From contig CALHDG010000005.1 in assembly GCA_938023075.1 (NCBI GenBank), positions 1-47,732 on the forward strand: a stretch of 47,732 nt of DNA, in the 5' to 3' direction. Positions 17,782 to 25,152 of this stretch are shown here, piece by piece. Below the pieces are notes generated by a model, which was given only the letters and a program-made list of their open reading frames with translations, searched no databases and was not told the origin of the DNA. Each line of letters starts with the position of its first letter. Positions within the stretch are counted from its first letter, which is position 1. Source of the stretch: an uncultured Chitinophagales bacterium. Its GTDB lineage: Bacteria > Bacteroidota > Bacteroidia > Chitinophagales > JAHDHT01. The position numbers were made by a program, and so were the translations under genes.

Positions 17782-19335
17782 TTACCACTGTACAAATTTG
17801 GTCGCTGCTATAGCATCTTTATTATTAATACTTAAAAAATAAAAGCCTTTTTGTAAGTCGGGCACTTCTATTACTTTGAAATTTTTTCCTGAAACTGCTG
17901 TGAGTTCCCCTGTTAGATTCAATTGATTATTGAGGTTTACAATATGGTAAGTAAGCGGTTGATCTTTATAACTAATAAATTCAATATGTAATTGATTGCT
18001 GGACCAGATTGGATTGTCTATTTTTAAATTAATTAATCCATTTTGTTGCTTACTGCAGTCAACCTCTTCAAAAATGCATAAGTTTTTAATATTGTCTAAA
18101 CTCATACAGTTATTCGCATTGTTTTCTACTATTACAATTTCTGATTCATCAAACACACCATTATCAAGCCAGCAATTGATCAAGCAACAATCGCTAAGCT
18201 GAATGTTGTTACTCACTCGAAGCTCATTGATGTTGCTTACATTTGAAAAATTTTCAATGCTCTTTAATTGTATGTTATTATATATAGATAATATATCTAC
18301 TGCCTTAAGATTATTAAAGGCATCTAATTTTCGTAAATTACGGTTTTGTATAGACAAGGAAGAAGTATAAGTTAATTGATTAAAGCCTTCAATGCTTATT
18401 AAGTTATTATTGCCAAAAATATTGATGCTCCTCTCAACAACTTCAAGATTTTGGAACCCCACAATTTTTTGCAAATTGGTGTTTCCGGTAAAGTATATAT
18501 CATTTGCCCTTTTAATACCATTAAATGCGGCTATCTTCTTTAATATATTACAGTTATAAATAGAAAGCTGTTCTACTTCGTTTAATTTTACAAAGCTCGA
18601 AATATCTTCCAAGGCGTCATTATCATTTATTCTTATGTAATTAGCCTCTAATAAATTTTCAAAACCAGTGATACTTTTTAAAGCCTTATTTCTACGAATA
18701 TCAAACCCATCAACCTTGTTGACGTTATCAAAACCTGTAAGTTTTTGTAAAGAAGGGTTATTATAAATAATAATAAATTCTATGTTTGTTAATGCCTGAA
18801 AATCAGCTACTTCGTTTAACAACTGATTGCTCTTTATCAATATCTGATCTAAATTGATTAATTCAGTAAAACCATTGATGCTTTTCAACTTTTTATTATT
18901 ATCAACTGCTAAATCGTGACAAAAAGGCAATGCGTTAAAGCCATCAATTTTTTCTATGGCATCATTATGGTCAATTCGAATGCTCACTACACTTTTCAAC
19001 ATGTTAAAGCTAGGCATGCTAACTAATGCTGGATTATTGGTGATATACAAACTTTGTCCTATATTTTTTAGGTTGGATAAACCCTCGCAACTAACTAAAT
19101 TGGTGTTGTTTACTATTTGAACAAAGTCGGTTACTTCTTCCAGCAAGCTTAAACTATCTAAATGAACCGCCTCACCACTAATATCTAAGCTTCCTTTAAT
19201 AGTTGTACAAGCACAACGTTGTTTAAACGCATCAGCATCCGCTTGGTTTTCTATAAAGTAATTGCCTTGCCAAACCTGCGCCATACTTGTATTGATGTAT
19301 ACAATTAATAAGATAAGAAGTAGATTTGTTTTCAT
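17782..19335 (-). CDS. Secreted leucine-rich-repeat (receptor L-domain-like) protein with T9SS-like C-terminus
   Basis: Exported 517-residue protein with a signal peptide (MKTNLLLILLIVYINTSMAQ). Residues about 40-385 are a run of roughly 22-25-residue repeats of the receptor-L-domain type (I.GFNAL..... L.I.NN..L..I.GF.NL), as in many surface proteins of marine Bacteroidota, probably a solenoid for protein or glycan binding. Two Cys clusters flank the solenoid (CACTTIKG at the start; CCLINCWLDN and ANNCMSLDNIKNLC at the end). The last 80 residues end GFYFLSINNKDAIAATKFVQ, which has the final strands of a type A sorting domain but no clear PNP motif, so the sorting signal is probable, not certain. 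The start is the only good one. MITE family 2 lies 33 bp upstream of the ATG. Confidence 0.8.
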   Translation of the reverse strand: MKTNLLLILLIVYINTSMAQVWQGNYFIENQADADAFKQRCACTTIKGSLDISGEAVHLDSLSLLEEVTDFVQIVNNTNLVSCEGLSNLKNIGQSLYITNNPALVSMPSFNMLKSVVSIRIDHNDAIEKIDGFNALPFCHDLAVDNNKKLKSINGFTELINLDQILIKSNQLLNEVADFQALTNIEFIIIYNNPSLQKLTGFDNVNKVDGFDIRRNKALKSITGFENLLEANYIRINDNDALEDISSFVKLNEVEQLSIYNCNILKKIAAFNGIKRANDIYFTGNTNLQKIVGFQNLEVVERSINIFGNNNLISIEGFNQLTYTSSLSIQNRNLRKLDAFNNLKAVDILSIYNNIQLKSIENFSNVSNINELRVSNNIQLSDCCLINCWLDNGVFDESEIVIVENNANNCMSLDNIKNLCIFEEVDCSKQQNGLINLKIDNPIWSSNQLHIEFISYKDQPLTYHIVNLNNQLNLTGELTAVSGKNFKVIEVPDLQKGFYFLSINNKDAIAATKFVQW

Positions 19336-19368
19336 ATTGTATGCCTTTGTTTTGTTGTAAAATTAATA

Positions 19369-19591
19369 ACTTAAGTTTCGGCAGTAGTATTTATTTCATA
19401 ATAACTTGAATATAAATTATTTATGGAAATTGAAGTACTCTATAAGGTTAAGTAAACTTAATTCAACATATAAAGCATAAAATCATCCAAGTGAACCTAT
19501 TAACTTGTTGTTGTAAAGTGGTTAAGCATTTGTTGACACATTGGAACAAGTTCCATTGGAATAGCAATTACTTTACTACCGAAACTTAAGT
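19369..19591 (+). mobile_element. MITE family 2, copy 1 (223 bp, 5-bp target-site duplication)
   Basis: Perfect terminal inverted repeat ACTTAAGTTTCGG at both ends, extending imperfectly to about 18 bp, flanked by TAATA at 19,364-19,368 and 19,592-19,596. The copy at 47,127-47,346 matches along its whole length. The interior has a palindrome GGAACAAGTTCC and no coding capacity. It lies 33 bp upstream of the LRR gene's ATG. Confidence 0.85.
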
Positions 19592-19617
19592 TAATACGCT
19601 CCATCAACTTTCTTTTA

Positions 19618-19703
19618 GTAATGCTACAAAAATAAATCTACATTTCTGTCTTTGCCATTTTTCGATATACTTTGTTGAAATGCCTCGTCTTAGCACCACT
19701 AAG
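19618..19703. repeat. Half-copy repeat related to fold-back family 4
   Basis: AATGCTACAAAAATAAATCTACATTTCTGTCTTTGCCAT and onward to GCCTCGTCTTAGCACCACTAAGG, shared with 9,968-10,070 and partly with 9,190-9,240. It abuts a full fold-back element. Confidence 0.4.
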
Positions 19704-19940
19704 GAATAATTCAAAAATAACTGTCCGTTTTTACCTTTGAGGTTTTCCGATCTACTTCATTAAAAATACTCGGCTTAGCACCGCTAAGCCGGCGTTTTTT
19801 AACTTGTCCATCAAAAAATCTCTTTGCTAAAATTTGGACATTTATTTTTTCTTCATTCCTAATCCTTCGTTTTTCGCCTTGTCTATCAAAAAATTGCTTT
19901 ATCATAGCTGGTAAATTTATTTTCTCATCATTCCTTAAAA
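19701..19940. repeat. Fold-back family 4: one full copy plus a half copy
   Basis: 19,701-19,861 is an inverted near-copy of 14,597-14,757 with centre GGCTTAGCACCGCTAAGCC. 19,862-19,940 repeats the outer arm once more (CGCCTTGTCTATCAAAAAAT ... CTCATCATTCCTT). An open frame of 78 codons through here on the minus strand is the translation of the repeats and has an internally repeated sequence, so I do not call it a gene. Confidence 0.55.
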
Positions 19941-20005
19941 TTGCCAAATTACTTCAATTCAAATATTTTCACCAAATTTGCATATAATCTTTACAAAATA
20001 AATAA

Positions 20006-21310
20006 ATGATGATGAAGATATTTCAACTACTGGCATTATGGTGTTGTATAGCACCTTATACTATAGCTCAAATTACTCCAGCTGAAAAACAAAGTAAGCC
20101 TATTTTATTACTAAATGGGGTAGCGCACATTGGTAATGGAACCGTTATTGAAAACAGCGTAATTGTATTTGACAATGGTAAAATTACCATGGTTGGCGAT
20201 GCGACCACCACCAAAGTTGAAAAAGAAGGCTACCAAGTATATGAGTTAAATGGTGCTCACGTATATCCGGGCTTAATTGCCCCCAATACCAACTTGGGTT
20301 TAATTGAAGTAGAAGCCGTTAGGGCTACCAACGATACACGGGAAGTAGGCTCTTTTAATCCCAACGTACGGTCAATTATTGCTTACAATGCCGATTCGCA
20401 AGTAACCCCAACCGTTAGAAGCAATGGCGTTTTAATTGCTCAAGTGGTTCCTTCTGGAGGGCGTATTATGGGTACTTCTTCGGTAGTGCAGTTAGATGCC
20501 TGGAACTATGAAGATGCTATTGTTAAAGAAGATGACGGCGTTTGGATGAACTGGCCCTCGCGCTGGCGATACAAAGGTTTTTGGGAAGGCGGTGGCGTTG
20601 ACGAAAATAAAAAATATGAGGAAAGCATAACGGCACTGGAACAATTTATGACCGAAGCACAAGCCTATTGTAAAGGTGGCACGCCTAAAATAACCAACTT
20701 AAAATTTAAAGCCATGTGTGCTTGCTTTGATAAAACCGTGAACACCTATATTAATGCCAATCAGGTAAAAGATGTGATTCGAATTATCGATTTTGCAGAA
20801 CAATTTAACTTACAATTGGTATTAGTTGGTGGCAGAGATGCTCACATGATTAGTGATGTGTTAGCGGATAAAAACATTCCGGTTATTTTAAGACCCGTTC
20901 ATAATTTACCGGCTAAAGCAGACGACCCGATTGATTTGCCGTTTACCACGCCGGCAGTTTTTCAAAAAGCAGGTGTTGTATTCGCTTTCTCTACGCCTAA
21001 TTTCTCTGGCGATACGCGAAACCTTCCTTTCCATGCCGGCACTGCCGTTGCGAATGGCTTAGATGCCGAAGCTGCCATACAAGCCATGACTTTAAACCCA
21101 GCTAAAATTTTAGGCATTGACAACAAAGTAGGTTCTATAGAAAAAGGCAAAGCCGCCACTTTATTTGTTTCGAAAGGTGATATTTTAGAAATCACCAGCC
21201 ACCAAGTTGACTATGCTTTTATTGATGGCAGAGCGATTGACTTAAGTAACAAACAGGTGGAGTTGTATGAGAAGTTTATGAAGAAGTATGAGTTGAGTAG
21301 CGAGAAATAG
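20006..21310 (+). CDS. Exported amidohydrolase-like protein lacking the HxH metal motif
   Basis: 434-residue exported protein (signal peptide KIFQLLALWCCIAPYTIAQ) with the imidazolonepropionase/dihydroorotase-like amidohydrolase layout: N-terminal beta-sandwich (LLNGVAHIGNGTVIENSVIV) then a TIM barrel, and the C-terminal MTLNPAKILGIDNKVGSIEKGKAATLFV segment (split here at residues about 362-393). The usual first-strand HxH reads PNTNL instead (H85-VYPGLIAP-N94-T-N96), so two metal ligands are Asn. The segment AVRATNDTREVGSFNPNVRS is, from memory, conserved in many Bacteroidota relatives, so this may be a distinct non-classical subfamily and not a degenerate copy. Substrate unknown; location periplasmic. 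Three ATG codons in a row mark the start; the first is used here. It ends 13 nt before the next gene and may be co-transcribed with it. Confidence 0.8.
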   Translation: MMMKIFQLLALWCCIAPYTIAQITPAEKQSKPILLLNGVAHIGNGTVIENSVIVFDNGKITMVGDATTTKVEKEGYQVYELNGAHVYPGLIAPNTNLGLIEVEAVRATNDTREVGSFNPNVRSIIAYNADSQVTPTVRSNGVLIAQVVPSGGRIMGTSSVVQLDAWNYEDAIVKEDDGVWMNWPSRWRYKGFWEGGGVDENKKYEESITALEQFMTEAQAYCKGGTPKITNLKFKAMCACFDKTVNTYINANQVKDVIRIIDFAEQFNLQLVLVGGRDAHMISDVLADKNIPVILRPVHNLPAKADDPIDLPFTTPAVFQKAGVVFAFSTPNFSGDTRNLPFHAGTAVANGLDAEAAIQAMTLNPAKILGIDNKVGSIEKGKAATLFVSKGDILEITSHQVDYAFIDGRAIDLSNKQVELYEKFMKKYELSSEK

Positions 21311-21323
21311 TTGTTCCATAAAT

Positions 21324-21872
21324 ATGACATTAGATTTAGACACACTAAGCAAAGGAATAATGGGATTAACAGAAGAGTTTGGCAGCTTTTTGCTTCAAGC
21401 CTGCACAATTTGCTTAGACAGTCAAAATCATCAAAGCGGAGTGCAAATGAACTTATTAACAATTCAAGGCAATAAAGTATTATCTTTGAATTGGAGTTCT
21501 GTTGTAAATAATCAAATTAAGAGGAATTGGAGTGATATGCAAGAGGCTACGGAATATGCTGCAACCGGAGTTGCGATAAAATTAGCCGAAATTGAATCAA
21601 TAAATAATTGTGTTGAACGATCGAGCAAAGGAACAGGATTTGATTATTGGTTAGGAGAAGAAAACGATGTTGGAATATTTCAACGAAAAGAACGATTAGA
21701 AATATCGGGAATTTTAAATGAAAGCAAAACAAATACTGTAGCTAACCGAGTTAACGCAAAAATTAGACAAACTAATGTCTCGAAAGAAACTGGTTTAAAT
21801 GTTCATATTTGTGTTGTTGAGTTTGGAAACACAGGCTTCCTAAATCAGAGGAAAGTTGACCTAACTGTTTAA
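21324..21872 (+). CDS. Conserved protein of unknown function, first gene of a two-gene module; altered C-terminus
   Basis: 182-residue soluble protein with no signal peptide, starting 13 nt after the amidohydrolase-like gene. I recognise the pattern RSSKGTGFDYWLG (residues about 98-110), followed by ERLEISGILN and V.ICVVEFG, from uncharacterised bacterial proteins, but not a function. It is alpha/beta, with conserved GTGFDYW and a helical N-terminal half (ATEYAATGVAIKLAEIESIN). The native 3' end appears to be displaced. A 38-nt sequence at 21,793-21,830 recurs at 21,867-21,904, 74 nt on and so out of frame. Removing 74 nt restores ...HICVVEFGNPKAEYQII with a TGA overlapping the ATG of the next gene. 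The present protein ends TGFLNQRKVDLTV instead. Whether it is still functional cannot be told. Confidence 0.7.
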   Translation: MTLDLDTLSKGIMGLTEEFGSFLLQACTICLDSQNHQSGVQMNLLTIQGNKVLSLNWSSVVNNQIKRNWSDMQEATEYAATGVAIKLAEIESINNCVERSSKGTGFDYWLGEENDVGIFQRKERLEISGILNESKTNTVANRVNAKIRQTNVSKETGLNVHICVVEFGNTGFLNQRKVDLTV

Positions 21873-21904
21873 ATGTTCATATTTGTGTTGTTGAGTTTGG
21901 AAAC
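21793..21904 (+). repeat. 38-nt direct duplication inside the 3' end of the first module gene
   Basis: Copies at 21,793-21,830 and 21,867-21,904 are identical over 38 nt and separated by 36 nt of unrelated sequence. The 74-nt offset causes the frameshift and premature TAA at 21,870-21,872. Confidence 0.9.
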
Positions 21905-21927
21905 CCTAAGGCAGAATACCAAATTAT

Positions 21928-23031
21928 ATGACCGTAAAGGAATTACATAGAAAGGCAATGAAGTTTAACGATTTGGCAATTATTGCCAAACGAGATGATC
22001 CTTCTATGGTTTCTGAATACTTCAGAAAAGCCTTTGAATTTGAGAAAAAAGCCTTTGTGCAGTTCAATTCAGAATCTAATGTTGAGCCTACTCGAACTGT
22101 TCTATTGAGAAGCTCTGCCAACTTAGCTATGTTAGCTGGGTATACACGCGAAGCCGAAAAATTAATAGCGATTGGTTTAGCGGGTGACCCACCAGATGAA
22201 TTAGCTAATGAATTGCGAGATGTATTGCAACAAGTTAGTTTTTTTAAACGAGTAGAAACTAATGGAAGTGAATTAGATTCTAATGAGATTCAGTTAAGTC
22301 TCTCTGGAAATGAAGTGGGTCGAGGTATAGTTAGAAGTGATGAATTTTTAAACCGCGTAGAAGTTATTGAGAAATTAGCCTTTAGAACAGCTAATAGACT
22401 CAAATATATTCCATTTAAAGAAAAAAGAAGAAAAAAGAAGTCTAATGTAATTGAATTCGAACCTTTCTTATCGGTTTCAAAAAAAGCCAGTTTTGCAGTA
22501 ATCATTCGATTTGGACAATTCAGCAAGCCGTCAAATGGAGAAACTGAAAGCCCGCAATATTTAATTGACGATTTACTCAAGAATATAAAAATTCTTAATG
22601 AAGGAAACATAAATAAACTAAGTAAAACTATTAAGGAGGAGGATTATCGTCGTAATTTTATTGCACTAACAAGGCAGTTGGCTCCAGATGGTGATAGAGT
22701 TAAACTTGTAGGGTTTAGTGTAAAAAGGAACAACCAAATTAATACTGTTCCCCTTACTAAAATAAAAAGTGACTTCAACATTAATGAAGTAATAAATGCA
22801 GAAGATAATAACTCAACAGAATATATAGAACTAATTGGTGTTCTTTCTTATGCAAATTCGAAGAATAACATAATAAGGTTAACTGACAAAGAAAAAAAAG
22901 ACCATACAATCATAGTTCCAAAAGGGTTGTTATCTGATGTTGTTAAACCTTATTTTGAAGAGGAAGTAGTTTTGAGAGGAAAAAAGATTGGTAAAAATAT
23001 TGTGTTAGATGATTTGGAGCTTTATGAATAA
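21928..23031 (+). CDS. Conserved protein of unknown function, second gene of a two-gene module (helical N-terminus, beta-barrel-like C-terminus)
   Basis: 367-residue soluble protein. Residues 3-110 are helical and TPR/MIT-like (MKFNDLAI ... YFRKAFEFEKKAF ... EPTRTVLLRSSANLAM ... YTREAEKLIAIGLAGDPPDELANELRDVL), a signature I associate with uncharacterised proteins of many phyla. The middle has LQLSLSGNEVGRGIVRSDEF (about 117-136), a basic linker (KEKRRKKK) and a domain with FIALTRQLAPDGDRVKLVGF. Residues about 298-365 look like a small OB-like barrel (YIELIGVLSYANSKNNIIRL ... IIVPKGLLSDVVKPYFEEEV), possibly a nucleic-acid or ligand binder (inference). The ATG at 21,928 overlaps the original TGA of the preceding gene (ATGA), the usual sign of translational coupling. 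The two therefore probably act together. Function unknown. Confidence 0.72.
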   Translation: MTVKELHRKAMKFNDLAIIAKRDDPSMVSEYFRKAFEFEKKAFVQFNSESNVEPTRTVLLRSSANLAMLAGYTREAEKLIAIGLAGDPPDELANELRDVLQQVSFFKRVETNGSELDSNEIQLSLSGNEVGRGIVRSDEFLNRVEVIEKLAFRTANRLKYIPFKEKRRKKKSNVIEFEPFLSVSKKASFAVIIRFGQFSKPSNGETESPQYLIDDLLKNIKILNEGNINKLSKTIKEEDYRRNFIALTRQLAPDGDRVKLVGFSVKRNNQINTVPLTKIKSDFNINEVINAEDNNSTEYIELIGVLSYANSKNNIIRLTDKEKKDHTIIVPKGLLSDVVKPYFEEEVVLRGKKIGKNIVLDDLELYE

Positions 23032-23099
23032 CTTCTCTTCTTTATTCAACTGTCTTTTGCCAATTTGTTTACAATAACCAACTTATTCCAACTGCTTAA

Positions 23100-23945
23100 A
23101 TGAAACTAAGCGATTCTTTCAAATTCAACACCGTACAAGGCTTCAAGTTTGGCTCTTCGCCTTTTGGTAAGCCACTTATGTTTGTTCATATGTTTTTTGT
23201 AGATGGTTTATTGATTGATACCGGGCATTACAATATGCGGAAAGAAATATTAAACACCCTTCAACAGTTAAACGTACAGCAACTATTTTTAACCCACCAT
23301 CATGAAGACCATACAGCGAATGCCGGTTTGTTAAGCCAGCATTTTAACTGTACGGTGTATGCCTCAAAAAAATGTGCGGAGTTGATGAAACATCCTCCTA
23401 AAATTAGTTTTGTTCAACAATTAATTTGGGGGAAGGCACAAGCTTTTATTTCCGTTATTACCAAAGATGATTATATTGAAACACCCAACCACCGTTTCGA
23501 CATTATTGCGGCACCCGGGCACGCTATTGATATGGTTTGTTTGTTAGAAAAAAACAAGGGTTGGTTGTTTTCGGCAGATTTGTGGGTAGCTAATCGAATA
23601 AAACTATTGATGTCGGCGGAAAGTATGGCACAACAAATTGAATCGATCAAACATATTTTACATTACGATTTTGAAGTGTTGTTTTGTTCGCACAATCCGC
23701 AGTTTAGCAATGGAAAAACTTGTTTACAGCAAAAGCTGCAATTTTTGCAAGATTTTTATGGGCAGGCTGCGTACTTATACCAACAAGGCAACTCAGCAAA
23801 AGCCATCTTTAAAAAAATGAACTTGAAAGAAAACAAATGGGTTAAGTTTTTATCTGGAGGAGAGTTGTGCCGGCTAAACATGGTGCTTTCAGTTATACGC
23901 GATGAGGAGCAGAAGCGAAGTAAAAAAAGATCATTAAAGAATTGA
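23100..23945 (+). CDS. MBL-fold metallo-hydrolase
   Basis: 281-residue cytoplasmic protein of the metallo-beta-lactamase fold. The metal motif HxHxDH is present as H66-H-H68-E-D70-H71 in LTHHHEDHTANAGLL. The second His cluster is APGHAIDMVCL (about residues 140-150), the Asp ligand is in LFSADLWVA, and a late His is in VLFCSHNPQF. Members include glyoxalase II-like thioesterases and many hydrolases of unknown substrate; the spacing fits the general single-domain group better than any specific enzyme. The C-terminal about 80 residues (KTCLQQKLQFLQDFYGQAA ... NKWVKFLSGGELCRLNMVLS) form a helical cap seen in some Bacteroidota members. It starts 69 nt after the module gene on the same strand and may share its transcript. 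Confidence 0.82.
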   Translation: MKLSDSFKFNTVQGFKFGSSPFGKPLMFVHMFFVDGLLIDTGHYNMRKEILNTLQQLNVQQLFLTHHHEDHTANAGLLSQHFNCTVYASKKCAELMKHPPKISFVQQLIWGKAQAFISVITKDDYIETPNHRFDIIAAPGHAIDMVCLLEKNKGWLFSADLWVANRIKLLMSAESMAQQIESIKHILHYDFEVLFCSHNPQFSNGKTCLQQKLQFLQDFYGQAAYLYQQGNSAKAIFKKMNLKENKWVKFLSGGELCRLNMVLSVIRDEEQKRSKKRSLKN

Positions 23946-24017
23946 CTGTTGTTTTTAGCTACAATACAATAGTTGCTTTTGTATAAAGAACATGTTTATT
24001 ATTTGATTCTATAAATG

Positions 24018-24197
24018 ATACCAATTTGATTGTAAAAAGTGATACAAAAATTTTAGCAATAATTTGGTGAGCTCCAAAAGCAGAGATAGCCAGCAACTAT
24101 AGCGAGTATTTTTAACGAAGAGCTTGCGCTGAACTTGATTCGATAACATCCGATATTAAACCGAAAGTTGTGTTTCAATTTATGGTCAATTTGGTAT
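24018..24197. repeat. Fold-back element family 5, copy 1
   Basis: About 180-bp imperfect palindrome. The left arm starts ATACCAATTTGATTGTAA and the reverse of the right arm ATACCAAATTGACCATAA. The centre is near GATAGCCAGCAACTATAGCG. The 333-bp gap between the MBL gene and the WbqC-like gene holds little else. Confidence 0.55.
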
Positions 24198-24278
24198 AAG
24201 CATCTTAAAAAAAACCAAAATTTTTTCATCGTCTAAGCTTAAAAGTTTTAAAGAGTACATAAATCAAGAAATATTTTG

Positions 24279-24911
24279 CTAAAGTTTGGTACTTAGAAGC
24301 TTTAAAAATTGCAATGCCTCTGGTCCGGTAGACATCAACAAATCTAACACTGATAAATTATATTGAAAGCCATTTTTTTCTTGAAACAACTGATAATATT
24401 GTAGGTGTTTCAATTGCTTGGTATAAGTAATATTGGGTAAGATGGTATGGCGCATATCACAAACATGTTCAGGTAAATTGTTGTTGCTTAAATATTGATC
24501 CGTAAAAGAAATTACTGGTTGCCAATTGAGTTGTGTACATAACCATTCCAACCAAATCATATTCCATGTGAATAAGGAGGTTGGAGGCTTTGCGAAAATA
24601 GCCTTCATCTCGCTTTCATAATATTCAAAATACGCTGCTTTGGCATAAGCCGATTGAATGGCAAACCAATGTTCTTTCAACCAATGTTCAGTAAAATCCA
24701 TTTCAATATCTTTAAGCATACATTTTTGCCGGCTACCACCTTTTAACGGAATAGACAAACGTTGTTGACCATTAGCGCCTGCAATATAGGCACGGTTGGC
24801 ATAACTGGAGCGTTGAAAATTGGCGTACTGTTCTATGCAAAGTTGATCGAATGCGAGGGCGTAGCCAAAAAAAGTGATGGATGGAAGGTAGTGCAGTTCA
24901 ATTAAAAGCAT
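24279..24911 (-). CDS. WbqC-like family protein
   Basis: 210-residue soluble protein resembling the WbqC family (PF08889-like), found in polysaccharide and nucleotide-sugar loci and widespread in Bacteroidota as a single-copy gene of unclear biochemical role. Recognisable features are the opening LLIELHYLPSITFFGYAL, the Gln/Asn-rich NFQRSSYANRAYIAGANGQQ, the strand-turn SIPLKGG, and HWFAIQSAYAKAAYFEYY. The chosen start is the ATG at 24,911; the frame is open to 24,944, but those 11 extra residues precede the typical N-terminus. It is transcribed against its neighbours and bracketed by two family-5 fold-back elements. The 24,912-25,152 gap contains the second of these and the start of the next gene's leader. 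Confidence 0.72.
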   Translation of the reverse strand: MLLIELHYLPSITFFGYALAFDQLCIEQYANFQRSSYANRAYIAGANGQQRLSIPLKGGSRQKCMLKDIEMDFTEHWLKEHWFAIQSAYAKAAYFEYYESEMKAIFAKPPTSLFTWNMIWLEWLCTQLNWQPVISFTDQYLSNNNLPEHVCDMRHTILPNITYTKQLKHLQYYQLFQEKNGFQYNLSVLDLLMSTGPEALQFLKLLSTKL

Positions 24912-24970
24912 TACTTTTACGCTATTGTGATTTTTGTATGACAATATAGTATGATAAATTAATTATTATT

Positions 24971-25131
24971 ATACCAATTTGATTATAAGATGTTACACTA
25001 AAATATAGAGTTTAATTTGGCAAGATTCAAACGCAGGCATAGCCTGAGCTATAGCGAGTGTTTTTAATCCCGAAGCTTCGGAACCAACATTGAAACTAAA
25101 TTTGTGAGACATTTTATGGTCAATTTGATAT
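24971..25131. repeat. Fold-back element family 5, copy 2
   Basis: About 161-bp imperfect palindrome: left arm ATACCAATTTGATTATAAGA, reverse of the right arm ATATCAAATTGACCATAAAA, centre CATAGCCTGAGCTATAGCG. Together with copy 1 it brackets the WbqC-like gene. It ends 22 nt before the GWxTD gene's ATG. Confidence 0.6.
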
Positions 25132-25152
25132 TACACGGCTAAATTAAAGACT

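Noticed and set aside
19711-19947. 78-codon open frame on the minus strand with internally repeated sequence
   Set aside because: The internal repeats come from the arms of the fold-back DNA element, which are also present at 14.6 kb without an open frame.
20006-23945. A defence island around the unknown two-gene module
   Set aside because: The neighbours are an amidohydrolase-like protein and an MBL hydrolase, with no recognisable restriction, toxin or nuclease genes, so the context does not by itself indicate defence.
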